From Byssochlamys sp. IMV 00236 (Eukaryota; Ascomycota; Eurotiomycetes; Eurotiales; Thermoascaceae), in assembly GCA_001931875.2 (NCBI GenBank), contig MSJH02000798.1, forward strand, positions 108,989-172,988: 64,000 nt of DNA. Reading direction: 5' to 3'. Of this stretch, positions 11,831 through 23,446 are shown in pieces (within the stretch, counting starts at the first letter, position 1; each line of letters opens with the position of its first letter). The position numbers were made by a program, and so were the translations under genes. The notes below the pieces were generated by a model. That model ran no database searches and had not been told where the DNA came from. It saw only the letters and a program-made list of their open reading frames with translations.

Positions 11831-13471
11831 ATGGAGGATAAGACTACCCAGCAACAGATAGGTGAAGAGCCTATCAAGGACAATGCCGTCGAAGGAGAGG
11901 TGCTCGCCTACAATGGAGACGAATATGGCCCTGATTCGCAGTTGTCGCGGACGCTGGGTTCGCGCCATTTGCTCATGTTCTCAGTGGGTTCCTCCATTGG
12001 CATGGGTCTATGGTTAGGATCTGGCACTTCTCTCGTCGACGGCGGACCGGCTGGTATCTTCATAGGATACTGTATCGCAGGTTCCATCGCCTGGGCTCTG
12101 AATCAGTCCATCGGCGAGCTGGCGATCATGTATCCTATGGCCTCTGCATTTCCTCAATGGGCTCGCAAGTTTATCGATACCGCACCTGCTTTCACCGTTG
12201 GCTGGGCATATTGGTTCTCCGCGGCTATTACTCTCGCTAACGAACTCCAAGGTGTTGTCACGGTGCTCAGTTTCTGGACAGATAAAGTTCCTACGGCAGC
12301 TTGGCTCTCAATTTTCCTCGTCCTTATTTTCCTCATCAACATCAGCGCCGTCAAAGTCTTCGGTGAAGCGGAGGTCATCATGTCCACGATCAAGCTGTTT
12401 TGGATAGTTGTGGTTATCATAAGCTGCATTATCATCAGTGCTGGAGGAGGACCAACCCATGAGAAGATAGGTTTCCGGTACTGGAACTCTGATCCATTCA
12501 CGCATGGCTTCAAAGGGTTCCTGTCGGTTATGGGAACGTGTATCTTCGCCATGTCCGGTTCCGAGATGGGCGGCATCGTCGCCGCAGAGGCCAGTAACCC
12601 CAAAAGAGCTGTTCCGAAGGCTGTCAATTCCATCTGGCTTCGTCTCAGTCTCTTCTATGTCATCGGGGCTCTCATGGTCACGATCACAGTCTCACCAAAG
12701 GATCCAAACCTCTTTGGTGGGACTGGTATCAACGCCAGTCCCTTCGTCATCGCTTTCCGTAACGGCGGAATACCCGGTCTTGCCCACGCCATGAACGCCA
12801 TCATATTTATCAGTGTGTTCTCCTCTGGAAACGCGCAAGGCTACGCAGGTTCTCGCACACCCATTGGCCTGGCCAATATCGGAATGGCCCCGGCCATCTT
12901 CAAGAAATGCGACCGCCAGGGACGCCCATGGGCCGGTATTGCCATTACTTTCCTCATCGGAGGAGGCCTGTGCTATCTCAACGTTAGCAACTCCGGTGCG
13001 ACCGTCTTCACCTGGTTCTCTAACCTCACTTCCCTCTGCACTTTGTACACTTGGGGTATCATCTTCCTGGCCCACATCCGATTCCGTCGCGCCTGGAAGG
13101 TACAAGGCCACAGCCCGGAGGAACTGCCCTGGAAGACATGGACCTACCCTCTTGGTGCTTACTGGGGACTTGCCTGGTGTATTATCTTGATTATCGTAGA
13201 GTTCTACATCGCTGTGTGGCCACTTGGTGAGAAGAGCTCCGCCAAAAACTTCTTCGCGAATTACATTTCAATCGTGGCGATGTTGGTCGTGTATATCGGT
13301 GCCAAGATCTACTACCGGGGACCCTTCTGGATCAAGGCTGAACATATCGATCTCAACACAGGCAGAAGGTACTACCCCACCGAGGATATGGAAAAGGAAG
13401 CTGGAAACCGCACCAAAAGGTTCGGTCTCGCAAGTATCACCGGATTCCTCACCGGAGAGTCCAAGATATAA
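11831..13471 (+). CDS. Amino-acid/GABA-type permease (APC superfamily)
   Basis: Uninterrupted gene of 546 residues for a plasma-membrane amino-acid transporter of the fungal AAT/YAT family. After a hydrophilic cytosolic N-terminus of about 45 residues, SRHLLMFSVGSSIGMGLWLG gives the first membrane helix with the unwound GxG substrate-binding turn. About twelve hydrophobic helices follow. The SGSEMGGIVAAEASNPKRAV segment matches the signature in the family's sixth helix and following loop. The C-terminus (about 60 residues) is charged and cytosolic. The true start is the ATG at 11831; the frame is open slightly farther upstream only through non-ATG codons. No intron is needed, which is somewhat unusual for the family. 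The exact substrate (GABA, proline or a neutral amino acid) cannot be told. Confidence 0.93.
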   Translation: MEDKTTQQQIGEEPIKDNAVEGEVLAYNGDEYGPDSQLSRTLGSRHLLMFSVGSSIGMGLWLGSGTSLVDGGPAGIFIGYCIAGSIAWALNQSIGELAIMYPMASAFPQWARKFIDTAPAFTVGWAYWFSAAITLANELQGVVTVLSFWTDKVPTAAWLSIFLVLIFLINISAVKVFGEAEVIMSTIKLFWIVVVIISCIIISAGGGPTHEKIGFRYWNSDPFTHGFKGFLSVMGTCIFAMSGSEMGGIVAAEASNPKRAVPKAVNSIWLRLSLFYVIGALMVTITVSPKDPNLFGGTGINASPFVIAFRNGGIPGLAHAMNAIIFISVFSSGNAQGYAGSRTPIGLANIGMAPAIFKKCDRQGRPWAGIAITFLIGGGLCYLNVSNSGATVFTWFSNLTSLCTLYTWGIIFLAHIRFRRAWKVQGHSPEELPWKTWTYPLGAYWGLAWCIILIIVEFYIAVWPLGEKSSAKNFFANYISIVAMLVVYIGAKIYYRGPFWIKAEHIDLNTGRRYYPTEDMEKEAGNRTKRFGLASITGFLTGESKI

Positions 13472-14047
13472 GATAACTTATAAAGCATCACTTATGTCCG
13501 CAGCTAGGAAATAAAAAAGAAGCCAGTTGCAGTTGAAATTTGTACCAAGTCCGTGTTATCGTCGTGTACTATGTATTTCCATATCTTAGTTGAGCCTTTT
13601 AGCTATGGCACTATTTTCATAAACTTTGACAGCTTTTGACGTGTATATTAAGACCTTCAAGAGCTTGAAAGCAATCATGCTGTGAAGGATAGATGAAATC
13701 GGACACGAGAACTCGCAACCAGGCGATAAGCCGACCATGTGTATCCATATATACAGAAATATGAAAATTTAAGATGTGTCTGCAGAGTGCTCATTCCCGC
13801 TATCTAGATTGCAATCTACCTAGGTACATGTACCTAGGTAGATAGTTGATTTATCCGCCTGTTACTAATTCGCTTGACGGTAACCGCGTATTTGGTAACT
13901 TGGTTACTTACCTACCTAGGTAGTTACCGCTAATCTTGGCAGGCAGCAGCGACGTACAGTGCGGCTAGTACAATTTATTTTTCCTTGCCCAAGTCGCTGG
14001 AGTGTGAAAATCAACCATAACATAGACATTCACTTGAGAGATAAACC
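13472..14047. other. Permease 3' flank and F-box gene upstream region
   Basis: No gene. The part next to the F-box gene is rich in CCTAGG-centred palindromes, described separately at 13814-13843. Another partial copy is at about 13905-13928. Confidence 0.5.
13814..13843. promoter_or_regulatory. 30-bp perfect palindrome of ACCTAGGT units
   Basis: The 30 bases read the same on both strands. They consist of two inverted ACCTAGGT octamers (each itself a palindrome) around a central ACATGT. A further TACCTACCTAGGTAG stretch follows at about 13908-13923, and a TACCTAGGTAG copy occurs at about 37261-37272. Position about 200 bp before the F-box start suggests a protein-binding site or a hairpin in the leader, but this is inference. 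Confidence 0.45.
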
Positions 14048-15691
14048 ATGTGTATTGTCAAACTCCCTCTGGAGATCCTCCATGAAGTCGTTAAGTTTTG
14101 CATTCCTGAAGAAATCGACCAATTGTCAGAGACCTGTAGGACTCTCTACCATGCGACACAACGGTTCCGTGCGGACCACTTGTTGAAGCGCCGCCAGTAT
14201 ACCGTTTTCCGATATCATAATGGGATGAATGACGATGACGAAGAAGAAGAAGAAGGAAAGGACGGCAACGATGACCATAGTGATGGTGGCAGCAGCGGCA
14301 ACAATTCCGAGAATCACCAATTGCGCATATCCCACTGTGTCGAATTACTGCTAAAAATTGCTCAAGAACCGCTTATTGCGCGTTATATCCAAATTGCAGA
14401 TCTTCGCGGGGATTTTGAACCGTATTGCAGGCCCGACGAAGAATATCACATTGCATATGACGAACTAGTTTCACGGAAGACAACTATCATGGAACTGATC
14501 GAGGCGTGTCCCTTGTTGCGAGAGGCGGAAGCCGATGCAACTACATTCTGGGAGCATATGGTCGATGAAGACACCAAGACATTTTCACCATCATATGTCA
14601 CGTTACTTATTCTGTCCTTCATGACCAATGTCAGAAAATTAGCGCTTCCCATGCACATGTCAAAGACAAGCAGTGCTGAGGATGCTCTGTTCAGGAAGGT
14701 GGCTGATACCATGGTCAGGATAGCACAGACCACGAACACAAAAACTGGAAGCCGAGACATAGCTCTAGCTAAACTAAGAACTTTACTTCCCATGACTGGG
14801 GCTGACTATGAGGACAAGGTCGCTCTGCAGACTTTGGTACCTTTTATGTCTATTCCTTCAGTGGTTGAAGTTCTAGGCAGTAGCTGTGTTGCCCTCGACG
14901 ATGGTTACACTGGCTACCCTTTCAATCCTGACTACGAAAGCTTTGGGAGAAGCCTCGAGCGATTGGAACTGATGAGTAGCACTGTGGGCGCCCGCGAAAT
15001 AAGAACACTGCTGCAACAATGTTCGAAAGTCAAGGTGTTCAAGCTTGACTACACAGTCAAATGGCATGGGTGTGGGTGGAATTGGAATGCAGGTCATTTT
15101 ATGCGTGCTATCGAGGATACCTGCAGTGATACTCTAGAAGATTTAGGTATCGATATCGGTGGGGATGTCAATGACATAGGTACGGGTATTGTCTCTATGA
15201 AACGGTTCAGAAGCCTCAAGCGGATCGAGCTCGATGTGCAAGTGTTTCTAGGCGTCCCTTGTGGGGGAGCTATTGACCAAGCCTGGGATTATGACACCAC
15301 CGATGAGGCTCCCATGGGTGATCCGGAGATTCCCAAAGTTACGGATTTGTTGCCTGCATCTGCGGAAAAGCTATTGCTTTTTGCACAAGATTATGATGAA
15401 CATGCGGAATGCCTTGAAGCGTTGTTTGCCGGTGTAACACAGGCGGAACGCGAGAAACATCTACCAAACCTCAAAACCGTCGCAGTCAAGGTCCGAACGC
15501 ATAGTCGTCTAAGCCTAAGTTCTCCTGCAGACCGGGCTTCAGACTCGGAGGAGGCCAGGACATTCGCTTCTAAAATTCGAAATAAATTCGAGGTCGCTAC
15601 GAGCGCAATCAATCGCTTTGGAGGCCGCATGAGTTACGTCCGGCATTCGAATATGGTCAGCTTTACTCCTGAAATATTCAGTTATCTTTAG
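14048..15691 (+). CDS. F-box protein, intronless
   Basis: Intact 547-residue protein beginning directly with an F-box: CIVKLPLEILHEVVKFCIP, then LSETCRTLYH, within residues 2-45. The F-box binds Skp1 in SCF ubiquitin ligases. A strongly acidic low-complexity segment (DDDEEEEEG and an Asn/Ser/Gly run) occupies about residues 60-92. The rest is a helical/leucine-rich fold with weak LRR character (SLERLELMSS, SLKRIELDVQ), as in many fungal F-box proteins of unknown substrate. Such genes are greatly expanded in Eurotiales. The start ATG at 14048 lies immediately before the domain, and no intron or disruption was found. Confidence 0.82.
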   Translation: MCIVKLPLEILHEVVKFCIPEEIDQLSETCRTLYHATQRFRADHLLKRRQYTVFRYHNGMNDDDEEEEEGKDGNDDHSDGGSSGNNSENHQLRISHCVELLLKIAQEPLIARYIQIADLRGDFEPYCRPDEEYHIAYDELVSRKTTIMELIEACPLLREAEADATTFWEHMVDEDTKTFSPSYVTLLILSFMTNVRKLALPMHMSKTSSAEDALFRKVADTMVRIAQTTNTKTGSRDIALAKLRTLLPMTGADYEDKVALQTLVPFMSIPSVVEVLGSSCVALDDGYTGYPFNPDYESFGRSLERLELMSSTVGAREIRTLLQQCSKVKVFKLDYTVKWHGCGWNWNAGHFMRAIEDTCSDTLEDLGIDIGGDVNDIGTGIVSMKRFRSLKRIELDVQVFLGVPCGGAIDQAWDYDTTDEAPMGDPEIPKVTDLLPASAEKLLLFAQDYDEHAECLEALFAGVTQAEREKHLPNLKTVAVKVRTHSRLSLSSPADRASDSEEARTFASKIRNKFEVATSAINRFGGRMSYVRHSNMVSFTPEIFSYL

Positions 15692-17358
15692 TAGCAGGAG
15701 AACTATCTGTATTAGACCTATACGGAGGATATACATATGAGCATCAAAAACGTTTCATTCCTCGACTATGGCTTGACAAGAGCATTCGCGGCATATTTAC
15801 AGCATCTAACTCTTTTCTATTCAAATTTGGATTTGATTGAAGTGCTGCATTATCACTGCTTGAAAATGAAATCTTCGGGGTTAGCCAAAATCGCCTCGCC
15901 TCTTATATCTTTCCACAAATTATTCACCTGATCGACAGCTTCCTGGCATAATGGTCCCTTCTCAAGCTACCTATCTAAGAGTTGCAGCAAATTCAATCCC
16001 GTCCCAGACCCAGAAAAAATGTTTAGCGTTGCAGGGGTGATGTAGAAACTGTACATCTTTCAAGATAACTAATCCAATCTCTTTGTTGAATCGCCCTTTG
16101 CCATGAAGAATAATCTCCTCGGGGTCTTGCTATTTTTTAGTCATATATTACGCTCGAAATTATGACTTCAGCTTCGCTAACAGTACGACGGGATTGCTAA
16201 ATTAGACAGACCATAAAACCCTAAGACTGGTTAGTTCCAAGAAATCTTCAATGAATTATTGATCCGTCTCTCAAAATGTGAATTTATAAGTATATGTCAG
16301 CACTTGTGAGAACTCATTTATTTATGGCTGAGCTGCTCGTGTGATCTAACGCGATAAAAATACCTCGAACCTTTAGTCAACGTGCATAGAGTAATTATCC
16401 CGTCTACTCGCCTACCATTACTCCGGGGCAGTTATTCGTTGTAGGGCGTGGTCATCTGCAGATCCCGCCTTCATCCGTTAACAAGCACAGCGTGATCCTG
16501 TATCCGTCCGGAAGGTTTCTGTCCTTGCCGAAAGCATCGGAAAGTCGATCTTACTAGGCCACAAGAAGACCAAGATCACCAAAATGTCTGAGACTTTGAG
16601 ATTCTTGGCCTCAGACTTGGCACTGTCGGTTTCCGTTTGGAGCAGTCGACCTATGATTATTATCGGCACGGGCAGCAAAAATAGATGGCGCAGCATCATG
16701 GCTGTTCCTATTCCGCCATGGATCGATCTCCGCGTTACTCCACAGCAGATTCTAGCAGTCATACAGTACCTGATCCTCAATGTAACCCTCGCCATCTGGT
16801 AGAGAAGCTACCTGATTGCAATGTCCACCTCTAATGCAGTAGTCTATGGTACAGTCTCAAAAGTTTATGTGCTCAACCGAGTAACAAGACTCCACATGCA
16901 TGTCTTACCTGCAAAAGATTGACCTTATATTCTATTTTTAAACATCTTCAGCCTTCGCGACAACTTACCTTGACACAGTAAGAACCTGTGAAACTCTGTT
17001 ACTGACACCCTTCCACTTGCAACAGTGGGCGATGTGGTGTAATTCTGTAACTTTGTCTCACATTCTTGTTCTCTCCTCTCCGCGACTCACCGCTAGAGAG
17101 TGTAGCGGCGATATATAGAGTAGAGTCTCTGCTACTTTCTTTACTTGCTATTATTTTCCTATTCATAAAAGTATATTATAACAAAATCTCCTCGCAAGTT
17201 AGTAGATAACATTCTCCTCACGAATCTTTTTAACAGCCCTCGCCTGCAATATTCTCTGTTATCGAGTCCACGTCGCTTCTGCGTTCCGGAATATATCACC
17301 ACGAGTGCACTAAACATACTATCTGTCAAAGACTTCAACAATAACATCTGGAATCAAG
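15692..17358. other. Intergenic, possible gene traces
   Basis: No gene can be modelled. On the minus strand near 15960-16130 one frame reads protein-like (for example ILKDVQFLHHPCNAKHFFWV) and ends before 15930. It has no start or family I recognise and may be a relic. Near 17105-17122 a TATATA-containing stretch lies about 240 bp before the cerato-platanin start. Confidence 0.35.
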
Positions 17359-17793
17359 ATGAAGACCTTTATCGTCTCCGCTCTTGCGGCCCTCGCCCCA
17401 ATTGCTGCTTTTGCCGCGCCAGCTAATACAAGCGTGACCGTCTCCTACGACACGAAATACGACAATGCTGGTCTGGATCTTGACACAACTTCTTGCTCAG
17501 ACGGCCAATACGGACTCGTAACAAAGGGCTACAAGACTGCTGGCGCGCTACCCTCTTTCCCAAATATCGGCGGTGCCTTTACTGTTCCCGGATGGAACAG
17601 TCCAAACTGCGGCAAATGCTACCAGCTCAGCTGGGAGGGCAAGAGCATCTATGTTACAGCAGTGGATCACACAGCGGAGGGATTCAACATCGGACAGAAG
17701 GCCTTGGATACCCTGACCGGTGGACTTGCGGTGCAGGTCGGAAGAGTGACTGCCACTTATTCTGAGGCGGATCCTTCGAGCTGCGGCCTGTAA
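17359..17793 (+). CDS. Cerato-platanin family secreted protein
   Basis: Intact 144-residue secreted protein. Residues 1-19 form a signal peptide (MKTFIVSALAALAPIAAFA, cleavage before APA). The mature part, about 125 residues, has the family signatures: VSYDTKYDN, the first Cys in TTSC, GWNSPNCGKCYQL with two Cys, IYVTAVDHT, GFNIGQKALDTL and the last Cys in PSSCGL. The four cysteines should form two disulfides in a double-psi beta-barrel, related to expansins. Members are small wall- or medium-released proteins that bind chitin oligomers; they act as elicitors in plants and include the Aspergillus allergen Asp f 13/15 group. The length matches the family. A long upstream region and a pyrimidine-rich 3' flank suggest a stand-alone gene. 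Confidence 0.93.
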   Translation: MKTFIVSALAALAPIAAFAAPANTSVTVSYDTKYDNAGLDLDTTSCSDGQYGLVTKGYKTAGALPSFPNIGGAFTVPGWNSPNCGKCYQLSWEGKSIYVTAVDHTAEGFNIGQKALDTLTGGLAVQVGRVTATYSEADPSSCGL

Positions 17794-19296
17794 AACGGTC
17801 GGAAGTACGACGAAGAGACTAGATGGGAAGTGGTATAACGGAGGCGTAAATAGTTTTAGAAGATGGAAGCTCAGGGTGCATCATTTCTGGCTTCTTTTCT
17901 TTTTTATTCTTTTCTCTTCCTTTTCTTCCTTTTTTTTTCCTTCCCGAGATTCTATGGCAAGGAGATTTTGCATACCCTTTCTTGTCATATCCATTCCTTG
18001 TATAATGCGGCGAGAAACCAATTGTTGCATGATGCATGATCTAGGATCTTAATTTGATGTTTTTTTACTGATTCTTAACCCTGGATAAAAGAACGTAATG
18101 CCTCGTAGATCAAGACAGGAAGTTTTCGACGAAAAGTCCACAGGTAAGCTGTCCATTCGAGCATAAGAGGTTTTTAGTGGCTCTTCTCATAGATCTTGTA
18201 ACGGTTTTTATAAAGTTAGAGATTCATATCAGTGAAGCGGATCATGTGTCTTAATATGGCTTTCAATAGTTATCAAATCGCGACTCCCAACATAAACCTC
18301 ACGCATTTCAATTCATACTCACAGACCTCTAATTATCCTCATTGTTGAATTATCGTATCAAGCTTAAGTATCTTTGACACTCTTATGTTGTCGATTAGCA
18401 GTACTTCCTCGGGAACTAAACCTCGACATAAGCTTCGTCGCAAGTCACGAGTGAAGATATAGTACGAGATAGACCCCGTTACATAGTAACCAACGGTCCG
18501 GGGTCGAAACAGATCGGGAAATAAAATACGAACCCTCAAATCTATTCTTGTGGCCTTAGGAATACAGCTTTCGGCCCGGACAATTGATGATTCAGCCAAG
18601 CATGATTATTAACTATATTTCAAGGTCCTGGCTGATTTATATCCCTTACCTATTATAGACGTTATTCCTTTCAACCTTTCAACATGGTGAACAAAATGTG
18701 CGGCTATTTCATTTGGCGGGCGTCCCAGCAGATGATACTGTACCTAAGAAGCTATGGACAGAGTCTCGAAGGGTCGATCAAACAAGGATTATCATTTAAT
18801 CTACGTCAATTCTTTTTTCTGCAACCGGTTGCACATATGCCGATCTAAGTATGCAACGCGTACTTACGCTTCTCGAGCCCAGACGCATAGGAGAAATTAA
18901 AAGGTCCTTTTTGCCGACACTCGTCGCCATTTTATAAAAATTACGTACTGGCTCCCTCCGTTTAACGTAGTGAGAGCACCCTGGTAAAAAATCTTAGTAC
19001 AGTGAGCGCAGGTTCTGGACTAGCCATGGAGCATTATACGATTGGCCGAAAAACATTTGCCATAAATTTTTCCAAATCGTAGGCAGCCAATGAAGCCATT
19101 ATGGACGACCTTATAACGAACTTTCAACTAGTTGGACCGAACAGACATGGACAGGCTAACAACGTCTGAAGCGTGCAGGGCGCATGTACATACACATATA
19201 TTACAAAGTGACCCAAACTTCGAGTCATCAAATCTGAATAATACAAGACTCGTCGTTTCATTCGAAAATGTCTCCAATATCGTAATCCATACCGGC
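17794..19296. other. Intergenic, no gene seen
   Basis: The first 150 bp downstream of the cerato-platanin gene contain a long T/C-rich tract (about 17880-17945), probably 3' UTR or downstream sequence. The remaining AT-rich sequence has no frame with a recognisable domain. It marks the boundary between the accessory left part and the housekeeping block. Confidence 0.45.
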
Positions 19297-22200
19297 TTAC
19301 TTCGCCCTCTTAATCACCTTTCTGATCTTCGTAGCGCTGCCCGTAGGAAGGATATCTCCGCGATCTTCGTCGCTACTGCCAGTGTCGTCTCCGCTATCAC
19401 TATCACTTTCGCTTTCAGAACTGCCGGATGGGGAGAAGATGTCCTTCCTCGCGGGACGGTTATTCTGGTTTGAGAAAACGCGCTGTTTGGAGTTCTTTGC
19501 TCTTTCGGCTTGTAAGGACTTTTGCTCAGCTAGCATACCTTTCAGGCTCGCACGGATGCGTTTGCCGGCTGAATCGGGTTGGGATGAAGTAAAGGATCCG
19601 AGTGAAGATTGCGCGGACGGAGGTAGCGCAGGACTATGTCCATTTGGGAGGATCCCTGTACCATTCAATCGTGCTGGGGCGGTTGATGGAGGCGGAGCAC
19701 TGTTTCTGCCCGGTGGAATGGTGTCATCATCCGACTCGTCTTCAGATTCGGATTCGGACTCTGAGCTCGACGTCGATTCTGATGCCGAGGACTCTTTTTC
19801 ACTGGCCGCCTTGGGAGGCGAGGCCTTACTGGGCTCCTCGGCCTTCTCAATGGGTTCGGCAGTCGGGTTCTCATGAACTTCGCCAGCACGTCTCTCTATG
19901 GCATGGCTCGGTGACTTCAATGGTGAACCTGTCCAAGCAGGAACAGAACCAGAGCGCGACCGGGCCGGTGATCTGACCCTCTCAAGCATTTCCGCCTTGG
20001 CCATTTCAGGACCTTCATCCTCGTCATCTTCATCCCCATGCTGCTCTTTGGCGGCAGAAGTGTTATCTTCCGAGGCCACTGCTGGCTCCGCCACAGCAGA
20101 CTCAGAATCCGCTTCATGATACGAGTCCTTCTCTTCGGACGCCGACTTGTTTTCAGGTTCATCTTCGTCATCTTCCGACTCAGAGGTATCTTCCGGCGAT
20201 ATATCTGCCTTCGTAATTTGTCGTTTGGCGACAGTGCTAGTTTGTTTGGGGGCCTTGCTGGTAAGCTTGGTCTCCTCTGTAGAACGTATCTTAGGAACTG
20301 TGGGCAAGTTGATATCATCTGAATCGAGCGAGGAGTGTGGAAGCCCGTTGGCATTTGTTGCCTGAGTCACCTTCGGCTGCTCAGGAAGTGCTGCTGCACT
20401 TGTCTCTTTGGCCACAGGTGATTTGGACTTTGTGGCAGATTTAGACTTCGATGAAGCTCGAGAACTTAGACGATCTCCAGGATCAGCTTTTGGTTCTGAT
20501 CTCTTGGCAGAGAGGGTCATGGGTTCTTCTTTCTCTAGAAGGAGCTTCTCTTTGTTTCGAAGTTTGGCTCGGAGACGATTGAGACGACTGCGCTCGTCTC
20601 TCTTGTTGCTCTTTTCTAGCTCCACGACTTCTTTCCAGGTGAAGAAGACATCCCGGAGTAAGCGCACATGTTCATGATTGCCACTCTCCTCGGCAGCCTT
20701 TATCTTCCTCTCGTATTCTGCCGACTTCTCCGCTCGAATGGCCTCTTCCTTCTTGGTTTTCTCAGCTGCCTCATTTATATATTGCTCCAGGCGTTCCCGG
20801 GGTACGTTGGCAGGGAAGACCATGGTCTGGCTGGAAGAAAGCGGCGTAGACCTCGGAGTTGATTGGTCTGCTTTAGAGCCTGTTCGCGGAGTCGATCTTG
20901 GTACAGATCGTGGTGCAGGTGCAGCCGGTGTGGTGACTATGTCCGCTTCCTCTGCAAAGGACACAGAGCGCCGTTCTTGGCTTCTTTCCAGGGGCGAATC
21001 TTTTCGCATGGCTGACCTCTTTATATGTTCTACGCCAGGACTCTGAGCCTTCGAGGGCGTGACATCAGCCTGCTGACCGAACGAAAGACGGCGAGCCACA
21101 CTACTGGGAAACAATGGGGTTGTAGATACAGGATCCCGGTTGGGAAGTCTGTCATTAGTTTCAGCAACTGGCTGCTTCCGTGGTGGGCTCTTAGTGATTC
21201 CCAGACCTAGGCCAGGTTTCACTGAGTGATCAGTGAGGCTTGGCCGCCTCTGTGGACCCGAGAACGAAGGTGCCTTCTCACGTCTCCGTACAGGCGAAGA
21301 CGCATCTGTGAGCTCGATGCAGTCTTGTGTCATCCTAGGTTCTTTGCTCTTTGACCTGGTTTCGGACGGGCTGCTCGTTAGCTGTAGACGAGGCCCCTTT
21401 TGGGGAGGTAGCTGTTCGCTACTCTTCTTCCTCTTCCGCGTTGCCGCTCCCTGGGGCTTCTTCTCTACTATGGTCTGGAGAACAGGGTTGTCTATCACAA
21501 CGACGGGAGACGCAACACGTTGCTTCTCCCGCGGTGATTCAGGCTCCACGTCTGTCATGTCAACATCATCCTGGGCTGTTGCATATGTAGTAGCGGCTTT
21601 TAAGTTGGTTTCTGGCTTCTGTTGCTCAAACGCAGACGCTGTCTCAATCTCGTGCGCAGACTCAGGTCGCAAGCCTGGTAGCTGGAATCGTGTTTCGACC
21701 TCTGGAATCTCTGGGCGGGCGAAAGGGTCAGGGGCAAGCTCGGGAGCCAGCTGACGAACGGGTGTCGGTGATTCTCCCAATTCTTTGCTCTCCATCCTTC
21801 TGGCTTGCGGAGTAGCCGCGACCTCGTCAGCTTGCTCTTGTTCTTGAGACGGAGGAGCCAGGGCAGGCGACTCGCGTCCCCAACGCGGAGGCGTCAGCAG
21901 AGGCTCGTCTCTCTCCACAGAGCGTACCGGAACATCGCTCTGCCTGCGACTGCCATTCGAACTGTATGGACCCTGAGAGAAACGGGACGATACCGGGGTG
22001 GTCTCCTCCTCGATGGTCTCGAATTTAGGAACCTTTGGTTTGTTCTTCGCTTCCTCCTCCTTCATGCGTTCATAGTGCTGTGCAGCCGCGTCCCAGTCCT
22101 GGACGACAGAGCTGAATCGAGTAGGGGCATATGGCGCGGGTTTCTGAATAACGCGCACGGTTCCGCGCTGGTCAAGGCCGTCAGAGCGCGCCTTGCCATT

Positions 22201-22648
22201 GTCGACGAAAACGTCCGCCACGGTCATATCAGGATCGAGATCCTCCGAATCATGTGCATCATCCACGAGTTTCTTGATCTCCAGGGGCCTGAGATAATCC
22301 GCCGGTTAGTGTATATCTTCCCTTGAGACTCACTCCGCAATATGTCAAATGCCTTGGAGACTTGTTCGAGTATGGCAGTCGTATCCTCACTAGCACAGGA
22401 GGGACTTACTCCGCATCTGGCCTCAATTTCTTCCACTTGGCCTGGATCATGCCCGCCAAACCACCCAGTGTAACCTCGTCAGGATGCTCCAGGACGAGCA
22501 AAAAGCTCGCTGGCTTCCCGTTGGCACCTCCATTGCCATTCCTGTCCGAATCGTCTTTTCGCTCGGGAAGAAGACTGCGGAATAACGATAGGGCTGGTTG
22601 TATCTGCTCGCGAGGAAGGATCTTCACGGTGAGGCGAAGGAACACCAT
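19297..22648 (-). CDS. Net1/Tof2/Dnt1-like nucleolar protein, 2 exons
   Basis: Large, mostly disordered protein of 1,076 residues. Exon 1 (22410-22648) encodes MVFLRLTVKILPREQIQPAL; a 121-nt intron (22289-22409, GTAAGT...CTCAG) joins RPDAE to PLEIKKLVDDAHD. The assembled first 110 residues, including LDPDMTVADVFVDNG, match the N-terminal domain shared by yeast Net1/Tof2 and fission-yeast Dnt1, nucleolar factors that bind Cdc14-type phosphatase and control mitotic exit and rDNA silencing. The rest is rich in Ser, Glu, Lys and Pro with many SP/TP sites. A Lys/Arg/Glu-rich coiled segment lies in the middle and acidic serine runs near the C-terminus, which ends in basic KIRKVIKRAK. Role by analogy: nucleolar scaffold regulated by phosphorylation. 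It shares its orientation with the Ire1 gene upstream. Confidence 0.8.
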
Positions 22649-23446
22649 GATGGATAATCAGAGTTGTCATGCGGGGGTATCAATAGCTTCGAACGAGGGA
22701 GAACTAAGGTATCAGTGTGGGACAGTAAGAAGAAAAGACATTGGCATAATCAGTAATGAGGAATGTAGATGCTGGCGTAGTATGTCTGGGCGACAGCTTC
22801 GTAGCTATCGGTTTGCAGTTTGTTGGAGAAACAGAGAAAGGAAGAGGTTGAGATGGAAGTGAGCTGGAAGAGAACGGGATTGATTGTGTTGCTCCCAGCA
22901 CTGGATGGCAGGATATGAGCACTGTGCCCCAGCTCTGTCACGCTGCAGAAGATGCAGGCTGGCTGAGCTGCCTGTGAATACGCAGAGACAAGCAAGAAAG
23001 AAAGAAAGTGGTAATATTGAAACACCGCTCGATGCTGCTCCAGCTTTCCCGCTCTCGGCCTCCACACCCACGCGGAACCGACGCGTCGGGCGCGGAAGAG
23101 TCTCGCTCAGGAGAAAAAGGATGGTCCGTCGCGACTCGGACAAAGCGCCACACTCGCACAGACCGAGCTTACAGAGATCAAGTGTGAGACAGATAACTAA
23201 TAATAACAATAATGATAATTAATAATAATAATAATAATTAATTATAATAGAGAAGGCCTATAACTGCAAAATAAGATCTCTAGTGTGTTTTATAAAAGAA
23301 AGGGCTTAGTGGTGGTATATACGCGCTGTGCCTGACAGCACATTGTAACTGTCGCAAAACTACATGGCAGATGCTATAATCATCACATTTCCGTAACACA
23401 TAGTACTGAAATAAATCACTAATCGGGCACAATATCCACACGGGAT
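22649..23446. other. Upstream region of the nucleolar-protein gene and 3' flank of Ire1
   Basis: No gene. The antisense frames here are short and featureless. It contains the AAT-type microsatellite at about 23198-23245. Confidence 0.5.
23198..23245. repeat. AAT/TAA microsatellite
   Basis: An imperfect run of AAT units, broken by single substitutions, in the non-coding gap between two minus-strand genes. A shorter clean (AAT)n run occurs at about 30212-30232. Confidence 0.8.

Noticed and set aside
12154..13190. Several 90-160-codon frames on both strands
   Set aside because: Shadows of the amino-acid permease, which has clear membrane helices and family motifs.
19382..22326. Plus-strand frames up to 173 codons
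   Set aside because: Antisense to the long Ser/Glu-rich nucleolar protein; low complexity keeps them open.
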